Assembly (NCBI GenBank): GCA_007131285.1
Contig: SLQV01000043.1
Span: forward strand, 1-53,792
Direction: 5' to 3'
Source of the DNA: Myxococcales bacterium
Lineage (GTDB): Bacteria > Myxococcota_A > Polyangia > Polyangiales > SLQV01
Length of the DNA: 53,792 nucleotides
The translations under genes and the position numbers were made by a program. How positions within the stretch are numbered: the stretch's first letter is position 1; each line of letters opens with the position of its first letter. The notes under the pieces were generated by a model, which made no database searches, was not told where the DNA came from, and worked only from the letters and a program-made list of their open reading frames with translations. Positions 19,164 to 27,770 of this stretch are shown piece after piece.

Positions 19164-21995
19164 GTGGGCGTGGCCAAACTATCTCCGAAAGCTGTGACCG
19201 CCTTGCTTAGGTGTGCCGATGCTGTTTCTCCAGACGCGGCGGAAGCAAACTATTGGAACATCGACCCTGCGTGTGGCTTGAAGAGCGGTCTCGGGCTCGA
19301 CCACGCAGCGCTGTGGCTCGACCATCTTGCTGAGCACACGAGACATCCCCATTTCGCCGCGCTCGCGGGGCGCCACCTCGTTGAGACGGCGCTCGAGTGG
19401 AAACCTAGGCAGCGCATGGGAGACCGCTTTAAACCGCCTACACGCGGTCTCGAGGCTTTTTTGCAGCGTGTGAATCGCCTGCAAATCGGCGGTATCTTCC
19501 GCCTAGTGTCCAGAGATGGGCCATTTTCGGCCGTTGTCGTTCTAGAAGTGCAGGCGGGCGCTTTGCCAGCGTGTTTGCACGAGTACTGGATCGGAATGCT
19601 CGAAGCCTTTCCTGCGTTCTGGCAACTGCCCTACGCGTGCGTGACGTCCGCGTCTGTCCCGCGGCAGCAGAAGGGAGGTGCCTCGCCCCAGCCTCAGCTT
19701 GGTTTCGCGGTGACCTGGTCCGCCGAGCCACAGTCGACACGCCTCTTTTCGCGCGCCTGTGCGTCCGCGATGGGTGTGGTCCTAGCCTTGGCTATTTGGT
19801 TTAGTGCTGACGGCCTCGACACAGGTGTGCGCGCTGCGCTCGCGTTAGTGCCCGCGGGAATGCTCGCGTGGCTTGTCGCTACGTGCTGCGTATTGCTCGG
19901 GCGCCTTTCGGTCAGTGACACGATTAACGCGCAGCAGCGCGTCAGTCTCGTGCGGGCCATGGACGAAGTGCGCCGCCGCTTTGATGAAAGCGAACGCTTT
20001 GCGGCTTTGCTACGCGAACGCCTCGACGAGACGGCCGTGCCGGTACGCGCTTTGGACCGCGCCGGCAGCATTGATATTTTGGCACCTAAATCACCGGGCG
20101 AAGATTCTACGAATGCGCGCGCGTACCCCATTGACCTTGGGGCTTGGATACGTGCTTTGGTAGATGAGGTACGTCACCGGTGCCTCGTGCCACCGGGACT
20201 TGTCCATTTCCGTCTGCCGCCGGAGCCGGTGTGGGCGCGCGTCGATGCGGACCGACTTCGCTACATCGCTAAGTTCGTGCTGCGCCAGATCATTCAAGAT
20301 GCACCGGATGAACTTGATATTCAGCTAGAGCTTTCGTTACAAGGGTGCGCTGTCATAGTCGATATCGAGGTGCAACCCGCGCCGAGTTCAACACGCGCGA
20401 TGCGTGGCGAAGCGCGCGCAGATGGCTGGACGACGCTCGGCGCGCTTCCCGTCTCAAAGACATCGAGTCTTAGCAACGAGCTCGTTAATCCGGAGCTTGC
20501 GCAGGCGTACATGCGTAATTTTGGCGGCCAGATCTTTGGTCCGGAGCGGCGCCCAAAGCATGGGTATGAATGTCTGGGTTTCCGCATAGAGTTGCGGCGG
20601 CACGATGCACCAGTGGCCCCGGGTCTGCTGCAGGGGGCGCAGCCGGCCTTGGATGGTGAAAGAGCGGCGAGGCGCGAGGGCCAAGAATCTGTCGAGATGT
20701 CTCTTGATGAGATTCGCGCACTCACCGATAAGCAGGAGGTGCCATCCGCGGGAGCAGAATCGCCGCAACTCAGCGCCCTTGCGGCGGAACGACTCCAAGA
20801 TGTTGCGGAGAGCCTGCTCCAGTCGGTATCCGTTTTAGTGGTTGCTCCGGATCAGCGCCTTAGGCGTCTGATCCGCCGCACGTTGGAGCAACATTTTCAC
20901 GTCAAGACGTGTCACGACGCAGAGGCTGCACTCGACGTTGCATCGCAGATGTTCCCCGACTTGATGGTCGTTGACATGAGCCGTCCGTCGCTCATTCAAA
21001 GTCAACTGCTTCCGCGCTTTGCGGCGCTTGGGGCGCGTTTCGCACGTAGCCCTGTGGTTGCGCTCACGGAGGAAGATCACCTTGCCAGCAGTCTCGAGTA
21101 CCTTCGATCCGGCAGCGGCGATGTACTGCGCATCCCTTTTCATCCCGAGGAGCTAGTCCTGCGCGTCCGCGGCCTGGTACGTGCGAAACTATGGGAACGG
21201 CAGTTGTTTCTCGCCTATCGGGATCTCGAGGCCCAGAAGGCCGAAATCGAGGAGGATCTCGCGCTAGCCCGCTCATTTCAGCGGTCGCTGCTGGGTGACC
21301 AAGCGAGGTGGAAGCAGCTCGGAGTGGCGGTGCGCTATGAGCCGATGTTAGCTGTCGGCGGAGACCTAGTTGATGTTGGTGACCGCGGGTCGGGGGCGGT
21401 GCGCCTGTTTGTTGCCGATGCGACGGACCATGGTGTGCAGGCAGCGTTGCGTACGGCGAGCATCGCTTCGTTCTACCGCCGCGTGACACGCGGCGGTACT
21501 AAGGGGCCCGCCCGGGTGATGCAGCAGCTTAATCGCGAAATGTTGCTATTCGGTGGCGCGCAGATGACGTGTAGCGCCGCGTGTATCGAGCTAGAACGTT
21601 CCGGCGCTCGAACCATGATTCGCGTGAGTGCCGCAGGTGATGTGGGGCTTGCGCTCGCGTGCGCTGCCGGTCAGTCCCGACCGTTGCCGCTCAGGGCTGG
21701 GTTGCCTCTGGGCATTCTCGAAGAAGCGGTCTACGTTGAGGTGGCTTTTGACGTAGAAGATGCCGGTTATTTGACCGTCTTCAGTGACGGGCTTACCGAG
21801 CAGCCCAATGCCCAAGACGTGACATTTCTTGAAGCACGCATGCCTGCCGCGCTCGATGCGATGGCGCGTGCAGAAGACGCGCAGCAAGCAGTCGCGGTTC
21901 TCAGCGCGCACTTCGAGGCTTTCCGCGGTGTGACCCCACCGCGCGACGATGTCGTGATCGTGGCCGCCCAACTTGCTAAGGGCCGTTCGGTGTGA
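19164..21995 (+). CDS. Multidomain PP2C/SpoIIE-type phosphatase with transmembrane, degenerate kinase and receiver regions
   Basis: This is likely a signal-controlled Ser/Thr phosphatase that resets a partner-switching pair. Order in 943 aa: an N-terminal domain of about 190 residues of uncertain family; two hydrophobic segments (about 200-250); a coiled segment; a histidine-kinase-like ATPase region with no obvious N-box; a receiver-like domain (about 555-680); and a PP2C domain (about 700-940). The receiver keeps an Asp in DLMVVDMSRP but has RIP in place of the usual KP. The PP2C domain keeps GGDLVD, VADATDHG, FSDGLTE and PRDDVVIV, so it should be active. The start is GTG. The next two genes encode an STAS-like protein and an anti-sigma-type ATPase. 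Confidence 0.85.
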   Translation: MGVAKLSPKAVTALLRCADAVSPDAAEANYWNIDPACGLKSGLGLDHAALWLDHLAEHTRHPHFAALAGRHLVETALEWKPRQRMGDRFKPPTRGLEAFLQRVNRLQIGGIFRLVSRDGPFSAVVVLEVQAGALPACLHEYWIGMLEAFPAFWQLPYACVTSASVPRQQKGGASPQPQLGFAVTWSAEPQSTRLFSRACASAMGVVLALAIWFSADGLDTGVRAALALVPAGMLAWLVATCCVLLGRLSVSDTINAQQRVSLVRAMDEVRRRFDESERFAALLRERLDETAVPVRALDRAGSIDILAPKSPGEDSTNARAYPIDLGAWIRALVDEVRHRCLVPPGLVHFRLPPEPVWARVDADRLRYIAKFVLRQIIQDAPDELDIQLELSLQGCAVIVDIEVQPAPSSTRAMRGEARADGWTTLGALPVSKTSSLSNELVNPELAQAYMRNFGGQIFGPERRPKHGYECLGFRIELRRHDAPVAPGLLQGAQPALDGERAARREGQESVEMSLDEIRALTDKQEVPSAGAESPQLSALAAERLQDVAESLLQSVSVLVVAPDQRLRRLIRRTLEQHFHVKTCHDAEAALDVASQMFPDLMVVDMSRPSLIQSQLLPRFAALGARFARSPVVALTEEDHLASSLEYLRSGSGDVLRIPFHPEELVLRVRGLVRAKLWERQLFLAYRDLEAQKAEIEEDLALARSFQRSLLGDQARWKQLGVAVRYEPMLAVGGDLVDVGDRGSGAVRLFVADATDHGVQAALRTASIASFYRRVTRGGTKGPARVMQQLNREMLLFGGAQMTCSAACIELERSGARTMIRVSAAGDVGLALACAAGQSRPLPLRAGLPLGILEEAVYVEVAFDVEDAGYLTVFSDGLTEQPNAQDVTFLEARMPAALDAMARAEDAQQAVAVLSAHFEAFRGVTPPRDDVVIVAAQLAKGRSV

Positions 21996-22253
21996 TGGCC
22001 TCCGCTAACACGGTATCCTTGCTCCGCTTTTGCGCGCGCTCTCGCCACCCTACGCCGCCGCATGCGGTGCAGAAAATCTATTGACCCGGCCCCGGGTGCT
22101 TTGCGAGCCTACCATAGAGATTCTAGATAGACGTTTGAGGGGAGCGATTCCGCAAGCGCGCGTGAGCTCGCGCTGGGCTCCGCGTCCATCTTTACTCGGG
22201 GGCGCATGTGGAGTGATGTTTCTGAAAGAAACCAATGTTACGCGTCCAGTTAT

Positions 22254-22269
22254 CCTTATTCGAATAGGG
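22254..22269 (+). promoter_or_regulatory. Palindrome upstream of the STAS-like gene
   Basis: CCTTATTCGAATAGGG contains the perfect 10-bp palindrome TATTCGAATA and lies 37 bp before the ATG of the STAS-like gene, within a 310-bp intergenic stretch (21996-22305) that otherwise shows no gene. It could be an operator; nothing identifies the regulator. Confidence 0.3.
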
Positions 22270-22305
22270 TGTACAGTTAGAGTTGCTTGGGGGAGATAAA
22301 TCGCG

Positions 22306-22689
22306 ATGACCCATGATGTATTCGAGTGCGATAATCTAACCGTTGTGCGCGAGCAGGATGGCGATACGTTGCGCTACGTCTGGCGCGGAGTGTGCGACCG
22401 GCGTGATGCCCCACCGGGGCTGAGTGAGTTCATTATAAATGAAGAAAGCCGTGCAGCGAGCATGCTTCGTCTAGATTTCACACCGCTAAAATTTGTGAAC
22501 TCACGGATGCTTGTGTTTCTGATACGCACCATAAAAGCTGTGAGCGAGCTCGGTACATCTGTTCACATAACTTACACTAGTAATGTGATATTTCAAAGCA
22601 ATCTATTCGCTGCTCTCGAGGGTGCGCTTGCGCATTCGGCTTCTCTTGTTTTTGAGGACCGAAAGTCAGTCACGCCAGGAGCGGCTTAA
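22306..22689 (+). CDS. STAS-like anti-sigma-factor-antagonist-type protein (slr1659-like)
   Basis: This is likely the switch protein of a partner-switching module, phosphorylated by the neighbouring ATPase and dephosphorylated by the upstream PP2C protein. The 127-aa product has the STAS-type core LRLDFTPLKFVNSRMLVFLIRTIKAV followed by a strand and a helix, as in the cyanobacterial slr1659 group. The usual phospho-acceptor Ser after the FxNS position is followed by Arg-Met rather than Ser-Gly. A strong ribosome site (GGGGGAGA) precedes the ATG. The stop overlaps the next start by one base (TAATG). Confidence 0.7.
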   Translation: MTHDVFECDNLTVVREQDGDTLRYVWRGVCDRRDAPPGLSEFIINEESRAASMLRLDFTPLKFVNSRMLVFLIRTIKAVSELGTSVHITYTSNVIFQSNLFAALEGALAHSASLVFEDRKSVTPGAA

Positions 22690-23204
22690 TGTCGGATCCA
22701 CATCTCTCGATGACCTTTGAGCTGCGTGGACCGAGAGGACGTGATTGGTCCCACGTTGCCAAGCTTCGGGGTGCGGCAGAGGCGCTAGCCCGGTCATTGG
22801 AGCTGCCAGCTGAGGTGCTGACAGCCATCGCGGTGGCGGTCGAGGAACTCGCTGAGAATTTGATTAAGTATCACCACTGGGAAGGGCAGGGCGACCCTTG
22901 TGCGCGCTTGACGATGGGCGTCGTGCATGAGTGCGCCGAGCTTGTCATCGCCTCGTACAGTCAGCTTCAGCCCGACCGTGGGCATCTTGAGCACCTTGGG
23001 AGCGTTTTCAAGAGTATTGAGGTGCACGGCCCGCGCGAGGCCTACACGCGCCGCATCAGTGAGCTTGCGGCGGGCGAAGATGGTGGCCAACTGGCTCAGT
23101 TAGGCCTCTACCGCATCGCAGTCGAAGGTGGCTTTACCCTTGCCCTAGAGCATGCCGCGGGCGCTGATATCACCATTACCGCGACCCTTCCTCTCCCGAC
23201 CTAA
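22689..23204 (+). CDS. Anti-sigma-factor-type ATP-binding protein (HATPase, slr1658-like)
   Basis: This is likely a serine kinase of the GHKL fold acting on the STAS-like partner encoded just upstream. The 171-aa product has the N-box VAVEELAENLIKYHHWEG (around residues 50-66), which fits the ELxEN pattern of RsbW/SpoIIAB and the slr1658 group. The G-boxes are not obvious, so the catalytic state is uncertain. It is translationally coupled to the STAS-like gene (TAATG), so the two proteins are probably made in equal amounts. Confidence 0.7.
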   Translation: MSDPHLSMTFELRGPRGRDWSHVAKLRGAAEALARSLELPAEVLTAIAVAVEELAENLIKYHHWEGQGDPCARLTMGVVHECAELVIASYSQLQPDRGHLEHLGSVFKSIEVHGPREAYTRRISELAAGEDGGQLAQLGLYRIAVEGGFTLALEHAAGADITITATLPLPT

Positions 23205-24070
23205 GCATGATGCGCCTGGCGCGCCGGCAAAACATCGGTGGCAGCGCTGCGTGCGTGACAGTCGACGAGAGCTTCGGGCAGGGCGAGTTCGTGGGGCACG
23301 CGTAGGAGCCCTAAGCGCCTCAGCGCTTCGCCTAGTTCGGTTCGGCTGGTGATCGCAACGAAAACAGGGGCAATGATCATGGGTGGCGCGATGGGGACCC
23401 TCCACCAGGGGGTTGTCGCGCCGGTGCCGGTTGCCAAGACCGCGATAGCGAAGCCTAAAAGCAGCGGGGTGTGGCAGGCGCGAAAGCTTTCGACGAGGCT
23501 CGGCTTGTCGCTTGCGCGGGGTGTTGGTGCCCAGGCAACTGGCTTGCCGCAAGACATGTTCAGGATAAAGCGGGCATGGAAGGCGGCGCGGACGGGAAAA
23601 AGAAACACCGACAGGAGCAGTTCGACGATATCGCTGGCGAGGAGCAATACGTAGTCTCGGAGCCCTCCGCGGCGCGTGAGGTGTGAGGGCGCGCACCCTT
23701 CCTGCCGCGCGTCCGAAAAATGCCAGCGCAATCGTGGAAGCGAGGAGCCACAGGCCTGGGTTCTGCACCGACGCGAACCCTTCATGGAGTGCCACCGCCG
23801 GTACGACGGTCAGCTGCACGCCAAATCAGATGTGCAGAAAACGACTGACCAGGCCGAGTAGTGCGAATGCCAAGACGAGCGGTCCCAGGAAGTAACCGTG
23901 TCCAAAAAGTTGCCGTCTTACTTGAAAAGGCGTCGACGCGCGCGAAGGCACCCCGTGGGTTTACGTCTGACTATGCCGCGCGGCAGACAAATGTGGTACG
24001 ACCCGGACTCACGTGGGCAGGCTTCGTGCCTGCCTCGCGTTGCGGGGTCGTAGAGGCGATGCCCGGGTAG
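23205..24070 (-). pseudogene. Decayed OpgH/MdoH-like glucan glucosyltransferase remnant
   Basis: On the minus strand, one frame reads LLLASDIVELLLSVFLFPVRAAFHARF and ITSRTELGEALRRLGLLRVPHE. These resemble the C-terminal membrane part of the periplasmic-glucan glucosyltransferase OpgH (E. coli: LTSRSVLGEKAMRWGLFLIPEE). Upstream, in a different frame, sits NPGLWLLASTIALAFFGRAAGR, preceded by an in-frame TGA after LVSRFLHI. So the C-terminal part survives across at least one frameshift and one stop, and the catalytic N-terminal part is gone. The assignment rests on remembered family sequence. Confidence 0.55.
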
Positions 24071-24074
24071 TATC

Positions 24075-24968
24075 ATGTCATTGTCCGCCGCTGCACCTCT
24101 GAAACTCGAACCGAGCTTTCGCGCGCTCGCGGCGCGTTACCGCGCGGTATTCTTTGACGCGTACGGCGTGCTCAAAAATAGCAAGGGCATGATCGAGGGA
24201 GCGGGCGAGGCCCTGGCTGCGCTGATGGATGCCGGCATTGACTGCTACATCATTACCAACGATGCGTCGCGTTCGCCGGAAGCTATGGCGTTGACGTATG
24301 TTCACCCGCAGCGCGGACCACTGCTTTCGTTGGATAAAATTGTTAGTTCGGGCATGCTCGCGAGCGAGTTTTTGAGTCTCAAATTTGGAGATTTAGGGCC
24401 TGAAGCGACGCCCGGATGCGTAGCCTACCTGGGGAAACCTGAATCGGCCTATTTCATCGAAGCGGCGGGTTTGCAGGCGGTGCCTCTCGCGGAGGTATTG
24501 GATGCGCAGCAGCTTGTCGCGCTGGCTTTTCTCGATGACGAAGGGTTTGACTGGAATATCAGTCTGACTCGCGCCGTGAACATACTTCGGCGCGCCAATC
24601 TCACCACATTAGTCGCAAACCCAGACGTCTCTTACCCTGCGGGGGGTGGCGAGGTGGGCGTCGCCGTTGGCAGTCTTGCCAATATGGTAGAGCGTATCAC
24701 TCGTAAAACGTTTTTGCGTTTCGGTAAGCCAGATACGCAAATATTCAGTTTTGCCTACGCACGCTTGCTCGCAACATACCCGGATATTACGAAGCGAGAA
24801 GTGTTGATGGTCGGCGATACCCTACATATGGACATTCTCGGCGCCAACCAATTTGGCATCGATACGGCGCTCGTGCTTTCGGGCAACACGCAGGCGGATG
24901 AGGTCTCAAGACTCGTGGGCTCCACCTCTGTGATTCCAACCTACGTGTGCCGCAGTATTGTCGATTGA
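24075..24968 (+). CDS. HAD superfamily class IIA hydrolase (TIGR01459-like)
   Basis: This is a predicted phosphatase of the NagD/pNPPase group with an unknown small phosphorylated substrate. The 297-aa product has motif I FFDAYGVLKN, motif II ITNDASRSPEA and the C-terminal GKPDTQIFSFAY and VGDTLHMDILGANQFGIDTALVLSG, the class IIA layout with a cap between motifs II and III. In motif I the second Asp of DxD is Tyr, as in the TIGR01459 group (D.WGV). It stands alone between a pseudogene and a convergent kinase gene. Confidence 0.8.
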   Translation: MSLSAAAPLKLEPSFRALAARYRAVFFDAYGVLKNSKGMIEGAGEALAALMDAGIDCYIITNDASRSPEAMALTYVHPQRGPLLSLDKIVSSGMLASEFLSLKFGDLGPEATPGCVAYLGKPESAYFIEAAGLQAVPLAEVLDAQQLVALAFLDDEGFDWNISLTRAVNILRRANLTTLVANPDVSYPAGGGEVGVAVGSLANMVERITRKTFLRFGKPDTQIFSFAYARLLATYPDITKREVLMVGDTLHMDILGANQFGIDTALVLSGNTQADEVSRLVGSTSVIPTYVCRSIVD

Positions 24969-24996
24969 CGCGCTTCATACCCCGGTAACTGTTCAG

Positions 24997-25021
24997 GGGG
25001 GCATTTTACACGCATGCCCCC
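24997..25021. terminator. Hairpin between convergent genes
   Basis: GGGGGCAT and ATGCCCCC form a perfect 8-bp stem with a 9-nt loop, 29 bp after the HAD gene stop and between two convergent genes. There is no T-tract. It could act as a bidirectional transcription stop. Confidence 0.4.
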
Positions 25022-25215
25022 GGGTTTACGTGAGTGAATCCCGCAAACCCTCCCCCACTGTACCTCTAAAGGCTGGCCTAAAGCCGGCAAGCGGGGCCCC
25101 AACGCCCACTGGCTTCCTTCCGCAGCGTTTTTGCTTTCTGGAGCCCCTGATCGGTTGCCTACCCCGAGGTGGACCCTCTGCGGTTCGGTGCCGGCCTTGG
25201 GCGATTGATAGAGAA

Positions 25216-26364
25216 CTACGTGTCTTCGGTGAGGACTGAGAAAAGCACGGTGAAGTCGAGTTCGTCAAGCCGCTGCAAGTAGACGGTAAGTGCTTCTCGC
25301 TTGAGCCGCTTGATGAAATGTGGCCTGAAGAAGTGCTCGCCTTTACGAATGACGTAGTTGAGAATGAAGAAGCGGTAAACTTCTTTGAGGAAGAGCAAGT
25401 CGTTTTTGGTGAGCGGATTGATGCTGTGATAGGCTCGGAGAAAGAGCCGGAAGCGCGGCTCCAGTAGGCAGTCCGGAAGGTAGCTGAAGTCCGAACGGTC
25501 GCCTACTTCACTGACGACACGGCTCAGAAAGTAAAAATCCAGCGTGGGGGATTCCATCCGAAACCAGTCGTAGTCCCAGCGGCTGTGTAGTTTGAAGCGC
25601 TCGCCACGATATTTGACTGAAAAGTTTCCGATGTTCCAATCGATAAGAAGGGGTAGCCTCTGCCAATAATCGTAGCCAAGTTCGTCGAGACTTGTCAGGA
25701 AGGCAAAGCAAGCGCGTTTGAGAAGCGCGATATGCTCGTTTGAGATGCGCAAAGACTGTGGTGCGCGAGGGCTGCTGACGCTATCCATCAGGTGAATGAT
25801 ATCGCTCTTAATGGAAACTGACGTGAGCGGAATTTTTCCTGCTATAATTCGGCATTCCTTGTGAAAATAAGCAATCTCTTCTGCGAGGTTGACGATTTGA
25901 TCCTCGTTGAGCAGGCGTGGCAAACTTTGCTGGAAGTCGGCATTTTTGTAAAAAACGGCCCATGCCTCGCCGTCCAAGTAGGTGAAGACACGCGCACCAT
26001 CTGCTAGCGCGTCGGCTAGAAAATCCTTGTAGCGCGTGCGCTGAAGCAGCTTGTTCCAAAGATGAATCCGGTCGTGGTCCTCGCGAAAGAGAAAGTAAGA
26101 GGCGTACGACGATGTTTTAGCAATGACACGTTCGCCATCAGACAGACGCAAGCGAAAGACCTGGTTGGTGGAAACGTTGGCGCTGGCCTCCTCTGCCGAG
26201 ACAATCGTGCGCGAATCGCCGTAGGCAGCCCACGCATCCTCAACGAGCCGAGGCACGCGCACGAGCTCGGTTTCGTTAGCTAACGCAAGCAGCTCTTCTG
26301 CCTCCTCAGGCGCATGCGTGCCCACGCGCGCCGCGCTGTCGATACCTTCGTAGCCTTCGCCCAT
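25216..26364 (-). CDS. Kinase-fold phosphotransferase (aminoglycoside phosphotransferase/homoserine kinase-like)
   Basis: The 382-aa product looks like a small-molecule kinase of the APH/choline-kinase superfamily. An N-lobe segment ERVIAKTSSYASYF gives the ATP-binding lysine. The C-lobe has LLIDWNIGNFSVKY, matching the catalytic loop D...N, followed by HSRWDYDWFRMESPTLDFYFLSR, matching the metal-binding DxD and the following helix. The His of the usual HxD is replaced by Leu-Ile. The substrate cannot be told. It is transcribed against the HAD gene. Confidence 0.65.
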   Translation of the reverse strand: MGEGYEGIDSAARVGTHAPEEAEELLALANETELVRVPRLVEDAWAAYGDSRTIVSAEEASANVSTNQVFRLRLSDGERVIAKTSSYASYFLFREDHDRIHLWNKLLQRTRYKDFLADALADGARVFTYLDGEAWAVFYKNADFQQSLPRLLNEDQIVNLAEEIAYFHKECRIIAGKIPLTSVSIKSDIIHLMDSVSSPRAPQSLRISNEHIALLKRACFAFLTSLDELGYDYWQRLPLLIDWNIGNFSVKYRGERFKLHSRWDYDWFRMESPTLDFYFLSRVVSEVGDRSDFSYLPDCLLEPRFRLFLRAYHSINPLTKNDLLFLKEVYRFFILNYVIRKGEHFFRPHFIKRLKREALTVYLQRLDELDFTVLFSVLTEDT

Positions 26365-26743
26365 GACGCTAACCTACTACCGCACTCCGTTCCACGCGAC
26401 AGCAGTCTATGCGTGCATGGATTCAGGGATTGCGGCCACGCGTGTTCGGTTGAGGACCTCCAGCGGCTTGCGTTCTCGCAGCGAATACGCTTGAGCCTTA
26501 AGTTAGCGGCGGTTTTTAGCTGCGGGTGCACTCGATCCTAGGCCCTCAACCGAATACACAAGGCTTTGAGCCAAACACACGGCTTTGCCGAATGCTCAGA
26601 GCAATGCCGAAAGGTTCGCGAGTAACTGTTTAGGGAGGACTTTGCAGTAAGCTGATACACATTAGAGCTAGTCTCCGCTAAACTGGCCCTTGAGTACGCT
26701 TCTCGCTTGACATCAGGCAAGCGCTAAAAGAAAACGCGCCACG
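26365..26743. repeat. Intergenic region with an 11-bp inverted repeat and small hairpins
   Basis: This 379-bp divergent intergenic stretch has no credible gene. It holds TTCGGTTGAGG at 26445-26455 and its exact inverse CCTCAACCGAA at 26544-26554, 88 bp apart. Right after come two short hairpins in near-tandem, GGCTTTGAGCC and CGGCTTTGCCG. It may be a folded RNA or a small decayed element. Promoters for both flanking genes should also lie here. Confidence 0.4.
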
Positions 26744-27457
26744 ATGGGTAGTCTAACCAACCGCCACAGAAGCGCTCGTTTTCGGGAGCTAGCAGGGCTG
26801 AACCCGTGTGCGCTTGTGATACTCAGTGCGTGCTACGCCTGCGTTTCGGATGCGGCGTATCCAGATCACTTTGAAGACGTCGATAAGCTCGGTGCACAAT
26901 CGTATGTTGTCTGTATCGGGGCGAAAGGCGATTTAGCGAAGGCTCAAGCGTGGGCGAAGGACCTTTTCAGGGCGCCACCTTCGATTGACGTCCTTCTCGG
27001 TCCAGAGACAGTGCCCTATCAGTCACGTTTCTACGACGGCTCAACCGATGTGCGTGGTGGGTATATGTTTGCCAAAGTCAAAGAACGCGTAGACCTTATC
27101 ATATCAGTTGCTGTAGGGACCGGAAAGGACTCAGTCCCCGCGACTCGAAAGATGTTTAATCAGGTGAAGTACGAAGCGGAAAGTATATATCGCGAGCAAT
27201 CTTCGTCTATGGAGAGTTCAGTTGAGCTTAAAGTCCCTGAAAAACGTGACGGCGTGTGTGTGTTAGTGGAAGCCTCGTCCGTGGATGACGCCGTTGAACG
27301 CGCCGTCCAGGCGTTTTCAAGAGCCGTGAATGACGCGGTAAGCCGTTTACAAGGTGTGGCGGGCTTCGCGGCGAGGGTAGGGACGTGGGTGGCTACGGCG
27401 ATTATGCTTGTGATTCAATATGCATTGGAGCGACTGCCGGGAGGTGGGGTCATCTGA
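26744..27457 (+). CDS. Unrecognised lipoprotein with C-terminal hydrophobic segment
   Basis: I do not recognise the family. The 237-aa product has a basic start, a hydrophobic run and a lipobox-like LSAC (VILSAC, followed by YACVSD), so it is probably exported. The middle part is hydrophilic and probably mixed alpha/beta (GAKGDLAKAQAWAKDLF, VDLIISVAVGTGKDS, VCVLVEASSVDDAVERAV). It ends with a hydrophobic segment (TWVATAIMLVIQYALE) that could be a second membrane anchor. No neighbour suggests its job. Confidence 0.6.
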   Translation: MGSLTNRHRSARFRELAGLNPCALVILSACYACVSDAAYPDHFEDVDKLGAQSYVVCIGAKGDLAKAQAWAKDLFRAPPSIDVLLGPETVPYQSRFYDGSTDVRGGYMFAKVKERVDLIISVAVGTGKDSVPATRKMFNQVKYEAESIYREQSSSMESSVELKVPEKRDGVCVLVEASSVDDAVERAVQAFSRAVNDAVSRLQGVAGFAARVGTWVATAIMLVIQYALERLPGGGVI

Positions 27458-27770
27458 CCTTCGTTGAGGGTCGGGGGGCAAAGACGTATCAAAGGGCTCA
27501 CGAAACGGCACGCGTGCGACGGCATAGGGCGGGCGGCATGTTGGAAGCACAGCCTCGGGTTGCGAGACAGCCTTCAAATGCGGCATCTTACAAGGGCCGG
27601 CTTCTCTCGGGTATTCAAGCGAGGAACTCGCGCCGCCCTCCTGAAACATCCTGCCCCCTGTGCCTCAGAAAGGTGGCTCAATGCCGCGCGAGTGGCCTCA
27701 GCTAGCCCACTGGCTCTTTCCCGCAGATGATTCGCGCTCTAGACGTCTGAATGCCTACCTTGGAGGCGTG
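27458..27770. other. 313-bp gap without a gene
   Basis: Short overlapping frames on both strands look like chance readings. I see no RNA gene, repeat or clear regulatory site here. Confidence 0.4.
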
